Part shown: positions 25,358 through 34,330 of the stretch, piece after piece
Position numbering within the stretch: the first letter of the stretch is position 1
How the letters are laid out: each line of letters begins with the position of its first letter
Assembly: GCF_035481615.1 (NCBI RefSeq)
Contig: NZ_JAYKOT010000003.1
Span: 1,302,001 to 1,366,000, forward strand
Length of the DNA stretch: 64,000 nt
Direction: 5' to 3'
From: Citroniella saccharovorans
GTDB taxonomy: Bacteria > Bacillota > Clostridia > Tissierellales > Peptoniphilaceae
Made by a program: the position numbers and the translations under genes
Notes under the pieces: generated by a model
The model's input: only the letters and a program-made list of their open reading frames with translations
Databases searched by the model: none
Told to the model about the DNA's origin: nothing

Positions 25358-25403
25358 TATAAAGTCCAACTTTTTGGGGTCACCTTATAAAAATGGTGGT
25401 TTT

Positions 25404-26399
25404 TTATCTTTTTGAATTATCATAGATAATTTCGCCTAAATCCTGAAGCGTTTCAATTGGACTATCAATATTATTAGTATAAATTGTAAATATAAAAGTA
25501 TTTTCCCCTTCTACAATTACAATATCATTATAATACCCATCATAATCACCCGTTTTATGATGAACTCCCTTGTCATCATTAAAATAAAAAGTAGCATATT
25601 CATTATAGACCGTATTTGCCATATCATTATAAAGCAGTTTGTAACTATCATACCTGCCATCATAAACCCTTATTAACATTTTAAGAGCCTCTTTTGGACT
25701 AATATAATTACCTTTCGTTGAAGAAATTCCATAATAGTCGTGAAGCTGATCTAAGAGATAGTATCCTCCATACCATCCCAAAAGACCATAGAGCATATTT
25801 GTAGCAACATTGTCGGATTCAGTAATAGAAAGTCTTAAAATGTCTTTAAGAGAGTAGATGCTGCCAAATTTATCAAACTGGATAACACCAGTTCCTTCTT
25901 CAAAATTATTTTTGTTGTAATTCATTATTCTAGATAGACTTAAGCCTTTCTTATTCACTATGTCATAAGTATAGACATTTATAGGAACTTTCATCGTAGA
26001 AGCTGCCAAAAATAATTCATTTTCATTGATTCCAAATCCCCTATCACTAGTCACATCATAAAAAGAAATTCCAATTAAATCTAATGGTATATTATTTGAA
26101 TCTAAATAGTCATAGATTTCATTTTTAATTTTTTCTATATCAATACTATTTTCCTCTTCCCAGTCATAATTTATAATAATAGGCTCTATTTTTTCTTCAT
26201 TTTCTAAATTAGAAAATCCTAAAAGCTCTAAACTATCTATTAAATAGTCATCATAAATCTCATAAGAATAATCTTTATTTTTTGGAATCCTATTACTAGA
26301 CTTTTTACCTTCAGCTTTATAGCTAAAAATAATTAAATAAATAAGTAAAATACATAATCCTATAAAAAGAATACTTAGTATTTTTTTAAAAATTTTCAA
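25404..26399 (-). CDS. Membrane-anchored serine hydrolase, class A beta-lactamase-like
   Basis: This is a 331-residue protein with an N-terminal membrane anchor (ILSILFIGLCILLIYLIIF) and a C-terminal penicillin-recognising domain. The three active-site boxes are clear: STMK (SxxK) near 134, SDN in ITESDNVATN near 194, and HKTGDYDG (KTG) near 283. It resembles PF13354 enzymes, which include beta-lactamases and peptidoglycan-active hydrolases. I see no Glu166-type omega loop that I can assign, so lactamase activity is uncertain. The 3' end abuts the right half of the terminator split by the insertion sequence. Confidence 0.87.
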   Translation of the reverse strand: MKIFKKILSILFIGLCILLIYLIIFSYKAEGKKSSNRIPKNKDYSYEIYDDYLIDSLELLGFSNLENEEKIEPIIINYDWEEENSIDIEKIKNEIYDYLDSNNIPLDLIGISFYDVTSDRGFGINENELFLAASTMKVPINVYTYDIVNKKGLSLSRIMNYNKNNFEEGTGVIQFDKFGSIYSLKDILRLSITESDNVATNMLYGLLGWYGGYYLLDQLHDYYGISSTKGNYISPKEALKMLIRVYDGRYDSYKLLYNDMANTVYNEYATFYFNDDKGVHHKTGDYDGYYNDIVIVEGENTFIFTIYTNNIDSPIETLQDLGEIIYDNSKR

Positions 26400-26503
26400 A
26401 TAATATTACACTCCTTAACTCTCATATCTATTTATATTGTATAGCATATATTTAAATTCTTCAATTAAAAAAATTCTATGATATAATTAATTGAGGTGAT
26501 TTA

Positions 26504-26749
26504 ATGGAATTTTTAGTTGCTATTGCTGGAATGCTTGTTCTAATACTCATACTTAAAATACTACAAGTTTCTGCAAAAATAATATCTAAAGTTTTTATAA
26601 ATTCGATTTCAGGAATTATAGGTATATTTGTTTTTAATTTAATAGCTAGTTTTTTTGGTTACAATATAAATCTAAATTTTTTAAATTCATTAATAGTAGG
26701 AGTTTTTGGACTAGCTGGAATTATATTTATAATTCTTTTTAACATATAA
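26504..26749 (+). CDS. BofA-like integral membrane protein
   Basis: This is an 81-residue protein of the pro-sigma-K processing inhibitor BofA family (PF07441), with three hydrophobic segments and the family C-terminal pattern NSLIVGVFGLAGIIFIILF. In Bacillus, BofA blocks the SpoIVFB protease during sporulation. No other sporulation gene is in the window, so the homolog may serve another membrane protease. An extended -10 (TGATATAAT) and GAGGTGAT precede the ATG. Confidence 0.85.
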   Translation: MEFLVAIAGMLVLILILKILQVSAKIISKVFINSISGIIGIFVFNLIASFFGYNINLNFLNSLIVGVFGLAGIIFIILFNI

Positions 26750-26778
26750 TAGACATTTTAAAAATATTTTGTTATAAT
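26750..26778 (+). promoter_or_regulatory. Promoter of rplY
   Basis: -35 TAGACA, a 17-base spacer and -10 TATAAT with an upstream TG (extended -10). The -35 begins right after the BofA-like stop codon. Confidence 0.75.
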
Positions 26779-26812
26779 AAGTAGTAGACTAAATATAAGG
26801 GAGGTCAATATT

Positions 26813-27457
26813 TTGGCAGACACTAAACTTAAAGTAATGAAGAGAGATAGTGTTGGTACTAACAGCAATAAGAAGCTTAGAAGACAAAACTTAATTCCTG
26901 CTGTTGTATATGGAAAAGGTGAAGATAATTTAAATATACAAGTTGAAGAAAAAGAATTAAATAGAGCATACTTAGATTGTGGTACTTCTGTTATTCTAGA
27001 TTTAGAATATGAAGGAACTACTATTCCTGCTCTTTTTAAAGAAATTGTAAAACATCCATATAAAAACAACTATACTCACGCTGATTTTTTCAGAATCAAT
27101 ATGAAAGAAGCTCTTAGAATTTCAATTCCAATTATGCTTGAAGGTAGAGATGAAATTAGAGTTCAACCTTCAATATTAAATCAAATAATTAGTGAAATAG
27201 AAATCGAATGTCTTCCATCTGATATTCCTGAATTTGCAATTGTCGATGTAAGAGATATGCAAATTGGAGACTCAATAATGGTTAAAGACTTAGATATAGC
27301 TAATAATGATAAGCTTCAAATTCACGAAGATCTTGAAGAAATTGTATGTACTCTACAAGAACCAAGAGAAGAAACTGTTGAAGAAGAAACAGAAGAAAGT
27401 GCAGCTGAAGTTCCAACAGTTGATGAAACTGAAAAGGGCGAAGAAGGCGAAGAATAA
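26813..27457 (+). CDS. rplY: 50S ribosomal protein L25/general stress protein Ctc
   Basis: This is a 214-residue protein of the long (Ctc/TL5) L25 form. The N-terminal 5S rRNA-binding domain spans about 1-95 (KLRRQNLIPAVVYGKG, HPYKNNYTHADFF). The C-terminal beta domain (about 100-185) carries IEIECLPSDIPEFAIVDVRDM. A Glu-rich tail closes it. The start is TTG, preceded by GGGAGG. A terminator follows. Confidence 0.95.
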   Translation: MADTKLKVMKRDSVGTNSNKKLRRQNLIPAVVYGKGEDNLNIQVEEKELNRAYLDCGTSVILDLEYEGTTIPALFKEIVKHPYKNNYTHADFFRINMKEALRISIPIMLEGRDEIRVQPSILNQIISEIEIECLPSDIPEFAIVDVRDMQIGDSIMVKDLDIANNDKLQIHEDLEEIVCTLQEPREETVEEETEESAAEVPTVDETEKGEEGEE

Positions 27458-27461
27458 TTAT

Positions 27462-27483
27462 AAGACCCTATGGGGTCTTTTTT
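27462..27483 (+). terminator. rplY terminator
   Basis: A stem of AAGACCC / GGGTCTT with a 4-nt loop and a T run lies immediately after the rplY stop and 10 nt before the pepA-like ribosome binding site; partial read-through is likely to feed the aminopeptidase gene. Confidence 0.85.
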
Positions 27484-27496
27484 AATAGGAGGAAAA

Positions 27497-28885
27497 ATGA
27501 ATATTACTTTTAATAAAAACTTTGAAAAAAAAGTTTATGTAAAATTTGAAAATGCTTCTACTGGAAATGCAAAGCTAGATTCTTTTTTAGAAAAGAAAGA
27601 AATTTCATACGATAAACCAAACATTAAATATTATATAGACCAAGATAAAGAAATTTTACTTCTTCTACTATCAAATCCAGATGACAAGAAAAATTTAATT
27701 ATCGGATCAAAGAATCTATTTAATAGAGCAAAAGAAGAGAATTTTGACTCATTTAGCGTAATAATACCTAAAGAAAATGAAAGAGAAATTTTCAAGTCCA
27801 TGCTTGAAGGATTTTTACATGCAAATTACTCTTTTGATAAATATAAAAAAGAGTCAAAGAAAAAAGAAATAAACATTTCTTTTGAAACAAGTGATTATAG
27901 CAAGGAAAAAGAAGAAATAGAAAATATAATTGAAGGCGTAAATTTAACTAGAGATTTAGTCAATACTCCTAGTAACGACCTTTACCCTGAAACTCTTGCA
28001 AATGAAGCAAAAGAAAATCTAGAAAAATTAGGAATAAAAGTCGAAGTTTATTCAAAAGAAGAAATAAAAAAGCTTAAAATGGAAGCATTTCTTGCTGTAG
28101 CTGAAGGATCAGACAAAGAGCCAAAACTTATAGTTATGAAATATCTTCCTAGAAAAGATGAAAAGCCAATCGTTCTTGTAGGTAAAGGACTAACTTACGA
28201 CTCTGGTGGATATGCACTTAAACCAGCAAAAGGTATGCTCACTATGAAGGCTGATATGGCTGGATCTGCATCAGTAATAGGTGCTCTTTACGCAGCTGCA
28301 AAAAATAAAATCGAAAAAAATGTAATCGGTGTAGTTGCAGCATGTGAAAATATGGTTTCAGGTAAAGCCTATAAAAATGGAGATATTATTGGATCAATGA
28401 AGGGTGACACTATTGAAGTTATAAATACTGATGCTGAAGGTAGGCTTACACTTGCAGATGCCCTTTACTACTCAGCAGTAAAATTAGATCCAAAAGAAAT
28501 AATTGATCTTGCAACTCTTACTGGAGCCTGCGTAGTTGGACTTGGTAATTATACTACTGGGGCTGTTACAAATAATAAAGATCTAATGGCTAGAGTTAAA
28601 AATGCTTTTGATGAATCTTTAGAATATGTTTGTGAACTACCTTCAAACGATGAACTTAGAGAAGAAATAAAAGGAGATCTTGGAGATATAAAAAATTCAA
28701 CATACTCTTCTGGCGGAGCAATAACAGCTGGCCTATTTTTAGAAAATTTCGTAATGAATTACCCTTGGGTGCATCTTGATATAGCTGGCCCAGCACATGT
28801 TTCAAAAGCTTTTTCTTTCTATCCAGAAGGTTCAACTGGAATTCCAGTAAAATCACTTTATAATTTTATAAAAAACGAAAAATAA
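27497..28885 (+). CDS. M17 leucyl aminopeptidase
   Basis: This is a 462-residue cytosolic metallo-aminopeptidase. The catalytic C-terminal half holds GKGLTYDSGGYALKPAKGM (metal and active-site Lys), the diagnostic NTDAEGRLTLADAL near 310 and GACVVGLG near 345. The N-terminal 150 residues are divergent, as is usual. The start is set at 27497 because GGAGG lies 6 nt upstream; the frame extends 9 codons further into the terminator. It frees N-terminal residues from peptides, fitting the Opp transporter nearby. Confidence 0.95.
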   Translation: MNITFNKNFEKKVYVKFENASTGNAKLDSFLEKKEISYDKPNIKYYIDQDKEILLLLLSNPDDKKNLIIGSKNLFNRAKEENFDSFSVIIPKENEREIFKSMLEGFLHANYSFDKYKKESKKKEINISFETSDYSKEKEEIENIIEGVNLTRDLVNTPSNDLYPETLANEAKENLEKLGIKVEVYSKEEIKKLKMEAFLAVAEGSDKEPKLIVMKYLPRKDEKPIVLVGKGLTYDSGGYALKPAKGMLTMKADMAGSASVIGALYAAAKNKIEKNVIGVVAACENMVSGKAYKNGDIIGSMKGDTIEVINTDAEGRLTLADALYYSAVKLDPKEIIDLATLTGACVVGLGNYTTGAVTNNKDLMARVKNAFDESLEYVCELPSNDELREEIKGDLGDIKNSTYSSGGAITAGLFLENFVMNYPWVHLDIAGPAHVSKAFSFYPEGSTGIPVKSLYNFIKNEK

Positions 28886-28898
28886 ATTTTAAGAAATT

Positions 28899-28937
28899 AA
28901 AAAAAATTGCCCTCCCTACTAAAAAAGTAGAGAGGGC
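28899..28937 (-). terminator. Terminator on the minus strand (possibly bidirectional)
   Basis: GCCCTC-CTAC pairs with GTAG-GAGGGC around a single C/A mismatch, and a run of eight A on the plus side gives a T run on the minus strand. It lies between the aminopeptidase (plus strand) and the GNAT gene (minus strand). The arms closely match the hairpin at 57655-57695. Confidence 0.75.
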
Positions 28938-28963
28938 ATTAATAATTTCATTAAACCTTAACT

Positions 28964-29050
28964 CTATAAATAATTAAGAGATCTTTTATAGTTATTAGAA
29001 AAACATCTATAAATTAAATAATAAAATATAAAGAAAATGAATGCAGCCAT
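28964..29050 (-). CDS. Possible 28-residue membrane peptide
   Basis: A short frame beginning MAAFIFFIFYYLIYRCF and ending KRSLNYL has a single hydrophobic segment with a basic tail. It lies between the GNAT gene and the minus-strand terminator. The ribosome binding site is poor, so this could be chance in AT-rich DNA. Confidence 0.2.
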   Translation of the reverse strand: MAAFIFFIFYYLIYRCFSNNYKRSLNYL

Positions 29051-29091
29051 AAAGATTGCATCCCAAAATAACCTTACTTATTTTAAGTTTA

Positions 29092-29586
29092 TTATAAATA
29101 TTTCTCAGAAAATAACTTTTTACTTATCTCCATCCTGGTATGGCTTACCCCATCTAGTATATATGCTTCAGATATTTTTTTAAAACCAAACCTTTCATAA
29201 GGCTCAGTTAAATATGTTTCAGCATCAATTTCTATTTTCTCATCTTCAAAATTTTCAAATATATATCTAACTGCCTCTAAAAAGATTTTCCCACCAATAC
29301 CTTTTCCCCTAAACTTTTTTGGAACATTAAATCTTCCCATACTTGAATACTCTCTTGAATCATATCTTGGTATAAGCCTCATATAACCAGCAAATTCACC
29401 ATTAGAGTAGTAAATCATGTGCTTACAAATTTTATCTAAGTCGTCTATGTCATTGTAGGGAGATTTTTGTTCAACCACAAAAATGTCCTGCCTACTTTTC
29501 AAAATATCATAAAGTTGAAAAATATTAAATTCTTCAAAATCTTTAATACAAATTAAATCACTTTCATTTAAATTTATATATTCCAT
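29092..29586 (-). CDS. GNAT acetyltransferase, ElaA-like
   Basis: This is a 164-residue GNAT protein. QLYDILKSRQDIFVVEQKSPYNDIDDLD near the start is typical of ElaA; the acetyl-CoA pyrophosphate loop is KFRGKGIGGKIF near 97. The substrate is unknown. The start at 29586 is the ATG fused to the upstream stop (TAATG), with GGAAGGA ahead; the frame runs further upstream only by overlapping the exporter gene. Confidence 0.9.
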   Translation of the reverse strand: MEYINLNESDLICIKDFEEFNIFQLYDILKSRQDIFVVEQKSPYNDIDDLDKICKHMIYYSNGEFAGYMRLIPRYDSREYSSMGRFNVPKKFRGKGIGGKIFLEAVRYIFENFEDEKIEIDAETYLTEPYERFGFKKISEAYILDGVSHTRMEISKKLFSEKYL

Positions 29587-30039
29587 TAAAATATCCTTCC
29601 TATACCATAAGTTAGAATCATAACTATTAGGCCTGCCACAAAATTCCCACAAGCTATTATAGTAAGTGCATGTTTTAGTCTAATATTTAGAAAAGCTGCT
29701 ATAAGTGAACCTGAATATATTCCTGTTCCTGGAAGTGGGATTGCTACAAAAAGAAAAAGTCCGAAAAGTCCTAACCTCTTTACATATTCTCCATTTTTTA
29801 TGGCTTTTTTTTTCAATTTTATCAAAAAATTTCTTTAAAAAGGTATTTCGTAAAGTTGAAGCTACCGGCCTAAATAAGTATATAACAAATGAAATTGGAA
29901 TAATTGATCCTATAAAACTAACTATAAAAGCCTCTATATGACTTAGACCAAGTGAAACCCCTATAGGTATAGCTCCTCTAAGCTCTATTACTGGAACCAT
30001 AGCTATAAAAAAAGTATATAGATAAATATTAGAAATCAT
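29586..30039 (-). CDS. Small multidrug-export family membrane protein (COG2426), frameshifted
   Basis: Two frames make one 150-residue membrane protein of PF06695 once a base is removed from the nine-T run at 29805-29813. The first frame gives FIAMVPVIELRGAIPIGVSLG and the second gives LFLFVAIPLPGTGIYSGSLIAA, both diagnostic family segments, with about four hydrophobic helices. Members are called small multidrug export proteins, though transport has rarely been shown. It is followed by the overlapping GNAT gene. Confidence 0.82.
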
Positions 30040-30144
30040 ATAAGCACCTCTATTATATTATAACAAATAAATTTAAGATTTAAACTTATAGTTACACTTA
30101 TTTATCATTTATTTCGTCTATGAAAAATGAGATTTTAATTATGT

Positions 30145-30175
30145 AAAAAAGGCATAGGGTAAATTCCTCTATGCC
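30145..30175 (-). terminator. Terminator of the opp operon
   Basis: GGCATAG / CTATGCC with an extended, slightly bulged stem and a T6 run on the minus strand, 7 nt beyond the oppF stop. Confidence 0.85.
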
Positions 30176-30181
30176 AAAGTT

Positions 30182-31266
30182 TTATTTTTTATTTTCTTTT
30201 AATTTAGCTATCTTCTTCTTTTCTTCTTCTAGCTTAATTTGAGCATTCTTTTCAAGTTGTTTTCTTTGGATTTCTTCAGCTTCTTCAACGCTTCTTCCTT
30301 CTTGGAAAAGATGGCAGCTAACAAAGTGATCATTTTCAACTTCTAAAAAGTCTGGTCTTTTTTGTCTACAAATATCCATTGCATTTGGACATCTAGTAAC
30401 AAACTTGCATCCCTTTGGAGCATTTATAGGTGATGGAACTTCTCCTTCAAGATGAATCCTGTTTTCAATATCTGAATTGTGATCAGGATCAGGTACTGGA
30501 ATTGCTGACATTAAAGCTTTAGTATATGGATGAAGAGGTTTATTATATACCTTTTCAGAATCCGCAAGCTCTACTAGAGATCCCAAATACATAACTCCAA
30601 GTCTATCTGAAATATGTTTTACCATTGAAAGATCATGGGAGATAAAAAGATAAGTTAATTTTTTTCTCCTTTTGAAGATGATTTAAAAGATTAACTATTT
30701 GAGCTTGAACAGAAACATCAAGTGCTGATATAGGTTCATCACAAACTATGAAAGATGGTTCTACTGCAAGAGATCTTGCAATCCCAACTCTCTGTCTTTG
30801 ACCACCTGATAATTCATGAGGATATCTTAAAGCGTGCTCTTTATTTAATCCTACTTCATCTAAAAGAGTATTTACAACTTTTTTTTCTTTCAGCTTCGTT
30901 CATTTTTGGAAAATGAACATATAAACCTTCTGCTATAATTTCACCAACAGTCATTCTAGGGTCAAGGGAAGCGTATGGGTCTTGAAAAATATATTGACCA
31001 TGTTTTTTAAAATCTAAGGCTTCCTTTCCTTTTAGAGAGTGGATGTCTTTACCATTATATAAAACTTCTCCCTTAGTGGCCTTATACATGCCAAGAATAG
31101 TTCTACCACAAGTTGTCTTGCCACAGCCAGACTCTCCTACTAGGCCAAATGTTTCCCCTTCATTAATCTTAAAGCTAACATCATCAACAGCTTTTAGATC
31201 TTGACCCTTTACATTAAAATATTTGGAAAGGTTTTTTACATCAAGTAATACTTTTTTATTTTCCAT
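30182..31266 (-). CDS. oppF: Oligopeptide ABC transporter ATP-binding protein OppF, two frameshifts
   Basis: This is the second ATPase of the Opp importer. Walker A GESGCGKTTCGRTILG is near residue 43. The Q-loop YIFQDPYASLDPRM is intact, but a run of eight T at 30879-30886 shifts the frame. The middle part contains HELSGGQRQRVGIARSLAVE and Walker B FIVCDEPISALDV in another frame. A second run of seven T at 30659-30665 shifts back. Removing one base from each gives 360 residues, ending with the oligopeptide-specific CKFVTRCPNAMDICR and a lysine-rich tail. Its ATG overlaps the oppD stop (TAATG). Confidence 0.9.
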
Positions 31267-32333
31267 TAGTATTCACCCCTTCTCATCGCATCATAGTCTA
31301 TTTCAGGTGCATTTGGATGTTCTAGGAAACATCTTACTGAGTGAGTATCAGATTTGCCAGTCTTTGAAGGATGATGCATTTTACAAACAGCCATAGCTTT
31401 TGAACACCTAGGTGCAAAAGGACATCCCTTTAAAGGTAATAGTAAATCTGGAGGAGTTCCACCAAGTGCTCTAAGGTCTTGATCTTTTTGGTTAACCTTT
31501 GGAATAGAGTTTAATAGAGCCCAAGTATATGGATGTCTAGATTCATTGAATATTTCCCTTGTAGTTCCCTCTTCGACAATCTCTCCAGCATACATTACCT
31601 GAATTCTATCTGCAAAATTAGCAACAACTCCAAGGTCATGAGTAACAAGTATAATAGCTGTATCAAGTTCCTCTTTAAGCTTGTTTAAAAGATCTAAGAT
31701 TTGAGCTTGAATAGTTACATCTAGAGCCGTTGTTGGTTCATCAGCTATCAGTAAATTAGGAGAACAAGATAGAGCAATTGCTATCATAACTCTCTGTCTC
31801 ATTCCTCCTGATAGCTCATGAGGATATGCTGAAAGTCTCTTCCTAGCTTCAGGAATCTGAACTATATCAAGTAGCTTTGCAGCTTCATCTTTAGCTTCCT
31901 TTCCACTCATATTTCTATGAATTTTTAAAGCCTCTATAATTTGATTACCAATTTTCATAGTTGGATTTAAAGATGTCATTGGGTCCTGGAAAATCATAGA
32001 AATATCTCCACCTCTAAGCTGAGTTAGTCTTTTATTATCCATTTTTAAGACATCTTCTCCATCGTAAGTTATAATGGAGCCTTTTTTTATTTCTGCATTT
32101 CTTTTTGGAAGAAGTCTCATAACTGATTTTGCTGTAACAGATTTACCGCATCCAGATTCTCCTACAAAGGCCAAGGTTTCTCCTCTGTTAACATGGAAGC
32201 TAACACCTCTTACAGCCTTTACTTCTCCAGCATAAGTATTAAAAGAAACGCTTAAGTTTTCTACATTTAGCAAAACTTTGCTTTTATCATTTTCACTAAC
32301 TTTATTATCATTGTTTTTTATATTTTTTTCCAT
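31266..32333 (-). CDS. oppD: Oligopeptide ABC transporter ATP-binding protein OppD
   Basis: The product is 355 residues and intact. Walker A GESGCGKSVTAKS near 60, Q-loop IFQDPMTSLNP, signature LSGGMRQRVMIAIAL near 168, Walker B LLIADEPTTALDV near 188 and the OppD/F C-terminal GCPFAPRCSKAMAVC cysteine region near 310 are all present. It powers peptide uptake with OppF. It lies 6 nt downstream of oppC. Confidence 0.96.
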   Translation of the reverse strand: MEKNIKNNDNKVSENDKSKVLLNVENLSVSFNTYAGEVKAVRGVSFHVNRGETLAFVGESGCGKSVTAKSVMRLLPKRNAEIKKGSIITYDGEDVLKMDNKRLTQLRGGDISMIFQDPMTSLNPTMKIGNQIIEALKIHRNMSGKEAKDEAAKLLDIVQIPEARKRLSAYPHELSGGMRQRVMIAIALSCSPNLLIADEPTTALDVTIQAQILDLLNKLKEELDTAIILVTHDLGVVANFADRIQVMYAGEIVEEGTTREIFNESRHPYTWALLNSIPKVNQKDQDLRALGGTPPDLLLPLKGCPFAPRCSKAMAVCKMHHPSKTGKSDTHSVRCFLEHPNAPEIDYDAMRRGEY

Positions 32334-32339
32334 ATTTAC

Positions 32340-33272
32340 CTACTTCCTTAGCTTTGGATCAAGTGCATCTCTTAGGCCATCTCCTAATAGAGTAAAGCCA
32401 AGCATAGTGAGTGCTATCATTAAAGATGGGAAAAACATTTGATATGGGTGGTTCATAAGGTTTTGAGTTGCTTCTGAAGCCATAATACCCCAAGATGTAT
32501 TTGGAGCTTGAAGCCCAATACCTAAGTATGATAAGAAGGATTCAGAGAAAATAAATCCTGGAATATCAAATGTAATACCTACAATAACTACTGGAAGAGC
32601 ATTTGGAATTAAATGCTTCTTAATTATTTGCCAGTCTGAAACTCCCAATGTTCTAGCTGCTAATACAAATTCTTGATTTTTAAGTTTAAGAACTTCAGCA
32701 CGAATAAGTCTTGCAGTTCCAGTCCAAGAAACTAGAGTAAGAGCTAATACAATAGACCAAAGTTCTCTTGAATTTAATCTAATTTGAACAAGAATAACTA
32801 TTAAAAGGTAAGGTAGAGATGAAAGAATTTCTACGATTCTCATCATTATAATATCAGCCTTGCCTCCAACAAAACCTGCAATAGATCCATAAATTACACC
32901 TACAACTGTTGAAACGAAAGCGCATGATATACCAATAATAAGAGAAGCTCTACCAGCAACCCAAACTCTTGTGAAAATATCACGGCCAGAAATATCTGTT
33001 CCAAACCAAAACTCACCATTTGGTGGAATGTCTTTTAGCTTTGAAACCATAGTATTAAATTCATACTTATTGAAATATGGACCTACAGCACACATAAGAA
33101 CAAGAAGTAGTAAAAGAATCATTGATCCAATAGCTACAGGATTTGACTTAAGTCTCATCCAAACATCTTGCCAAAATGTAAGTGAAGGTCTAGCTATTAA
33201 TTCAGCCTCTTCCTTGTCTTTAGGAACTGGTCTAAAGAGTTCTTTATCTAAATTTAAATTATTATTTTCCAT
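32340..33272 (-). CDS. oppC: Oligopeptide ABC transporter permease OppC
   Basis: This is a 310-residue membrane protein with six helices. It has the long cytosolic N-terminus of OppC, the GTDISGRDIFTRVWVAGR motif near 95 and the EAA coupling loop LAARTLGVSDWQIIKKHLIPN near 215. It pairs with OppB to form the channel and starts 1-2 nt after oppB ends. Confidence 0.95.
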   Translation of the reverse strand: MENNNLNLDKELFRPVPKDKEEAELIARPSLTFWQDVWMRLKSNPVAIGSMILLLLLVLMCAVGPYFNKYEFNTMVSKLKDIPPNGEFWFGTDISGRDIFTRVWVAGRASLIIGISCAFVSTVVGVIYGSIAGFVGGKADIIMMRIVEILSSLPYLLIVILVQIRLNSRELWSIVLALTLVSWTGTARLIRAEVLKLKNQEFVLAARTLGVSDWQIIKKHLIPNALPVVIVGITFDIPGFIFSESFLSYLGIGLQAPNTSWGIMASEATQNLMNHPYQMFFPSLMIALTMLGFTLLGDGLRDALDPKLRK

Positions 33273-33273
33273 A

Positions 33274-34206
33274 TTAATCCTCCGAAAGTTTTATTCTAGG
33301 GTCAACTATACCATATAAAATATCTACTACAAGTTGCGCTACAAGGAATAAAAATCCAAAGAATACTGTAGTACCTACTATCATAGGAAAGTCCATGTCA
33401 GATACTGATTTAACTAGATAAAATCCAAGTCCAGGTATAGAGAAAATCTTTTCAATAACGAATGATCCCGCAAAGATTCCAGATATTTGACCACCTAAGA
33501 TTGTAAGTGATGGGATAATAGCATTTCTTAAAACATGCTTTCTAATTACTCCACCGTAACTTACTCCCTTTGCTTCCGCTGTTAATATATAGTCTGAGTT
33601 TATAACTTCTAGAACAGAAGATCTCATATAACGTGCATAAGTTGCAATAGTTCCAAATGATAAGGCTATCATTGGAAGAACCCATGAAAGTTTACTTCCC
33701 CAGCCATAAGCTGGTAGTAATTTTAATTTTACTGAAAATACATATTGTAGTAGAGGTGCAAGTACAAATGATGGAACAGTAACCCCTACTATAGCTAGAA
33801 ATATAATTACATAATCTGGCCACCTATTACGGTTAAGTGCTGCTATTATTCCAAATAAAATACCTATAAACACCCCAACAACTAAAGAAGAAAAACCAAT
33901 TTTAGCAGAAATTGGAGCATTTTTCTTAATTGTACTAGTAACCTTCATTCCTGGATAGATAATTGACTCTCCAAGGTCTCCATCGGTAAAAAAGTTTTTT
34001 AAGAACATAAATAACTGTTTGTGTACTGGTTCATTTAATCCATATTTGGCTTCAAAGTTTGCTCTAACTTGAGGCGGTAGATTTCTTTGAGCCATTTTAC
34101 CTAATGGGTCTCCTGGAACTGTGTGCATTAGGTAAAATGTAGTTACAGTAATTACAAAAAGAGTAACTATCATGAAACCTATACGTTTTAGTATATACTT
34201 TAACAT
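33274..34206 (-). CDS. oppB: Oligopeptide ABC transporter permease OppB
   Basis: The product is 310 residues with six membrane segments; starts LKYILKRIGFMIVTLFVIT and carries the OppB motif TVPGDPLG near 30. The EAA loop with LTAEAKGVSYGGVIRKHVLRNAI is near 210. It is separated from oppA by a strong hairpin that probably reduces permease expression relative to the binding protein. Confidence 0.95.
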   Translation of the reverse strand: MLKYILKRIGFMIVTLFVITVTTFYLMHTVPGDPLGKMAQRNLPPQVRANFEAKYGLNEPVHKQLFMFLKNFFTDGDLGESIIYPGMKVTSTIKKNAPISAKIGFSSLVVGVFIGILFGIIAALNRNRWPDYVIIFLAIVGVTVPSFVLAPLLQYVFSVKLKLLPAYGWGSKLSWVLPMIALSFGTIATYARYMRSSVLEVINSDYILTAEAKGVSYGGVIRKHVLRNAIIPSLTILGGQISGIFAGSFVIEKIFSIPGLGFYLVKSVSDMDFPMIVGTTVFFGFLFLVAQLVVDILYGIVDPRIKLSED

Positions 34207-34268
34207 TTTAAAACTCCTATTTTTTTAAGTATTTACAAATTATATAATTTGTATTATCTGTAAAATTA

Positions 34269-34302
34269 GATATAAGGAAATAGCTAGGCTATTTCCTTAT
34301 AT
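34269..34302 (-). terminator. Intergenic hairpin between oppA and oppB
   Basis: A nearly perfect 15-16 bp stem (GATATAAGGAAATAGC / GCTATTTCCTTATATC) with a TAG loop. The minus-strand side has only a weak T tract, so partial termination and 3' end protection of the oppA message is more likely than full termination. Confidence 0.75.
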
Positions 34303-34330
34303 CAATTTTTTATTACAGTTAAAGGTAAGA

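Larger units (their letters stand above)
23815..25382 (+). mobile_element. IS3-family (IS150-like) insertion sequence
   Basis: The element is about 1568 bp, bounded by perfect 19-bp inverted ends, TGACCCCAAAAAGTTGGAC at the left and its complement at the right. It holds two overlapping frames, orfA and orfB, in the IS3 arrangement. No target duplication is evident: the three bases flanking left and right are AAC and CCT. The element looks intact, with both frames open. Confidence 0.9.

Noticed and set aside
23808..25390. Target-site duplication of the insertion sequence
   Set aside because: The bases next to the 19-bp ends (AAC and CCT) do not match, and no 3-5 bp direct repeat is convincing.
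25404..26399. A confirmed beta-lactamase resistance gene
   Set aside because: The three active-site boxes are shared with non-resistance wall enzymes, and I could not identify the deacylation Glu of class A lactamases.
29041..29091. A longer membrane peptide upstream of the 28-residue frame
   Set aside because: The upstream extension lacks any standard start codon and depends on a poor ribosome binding site.
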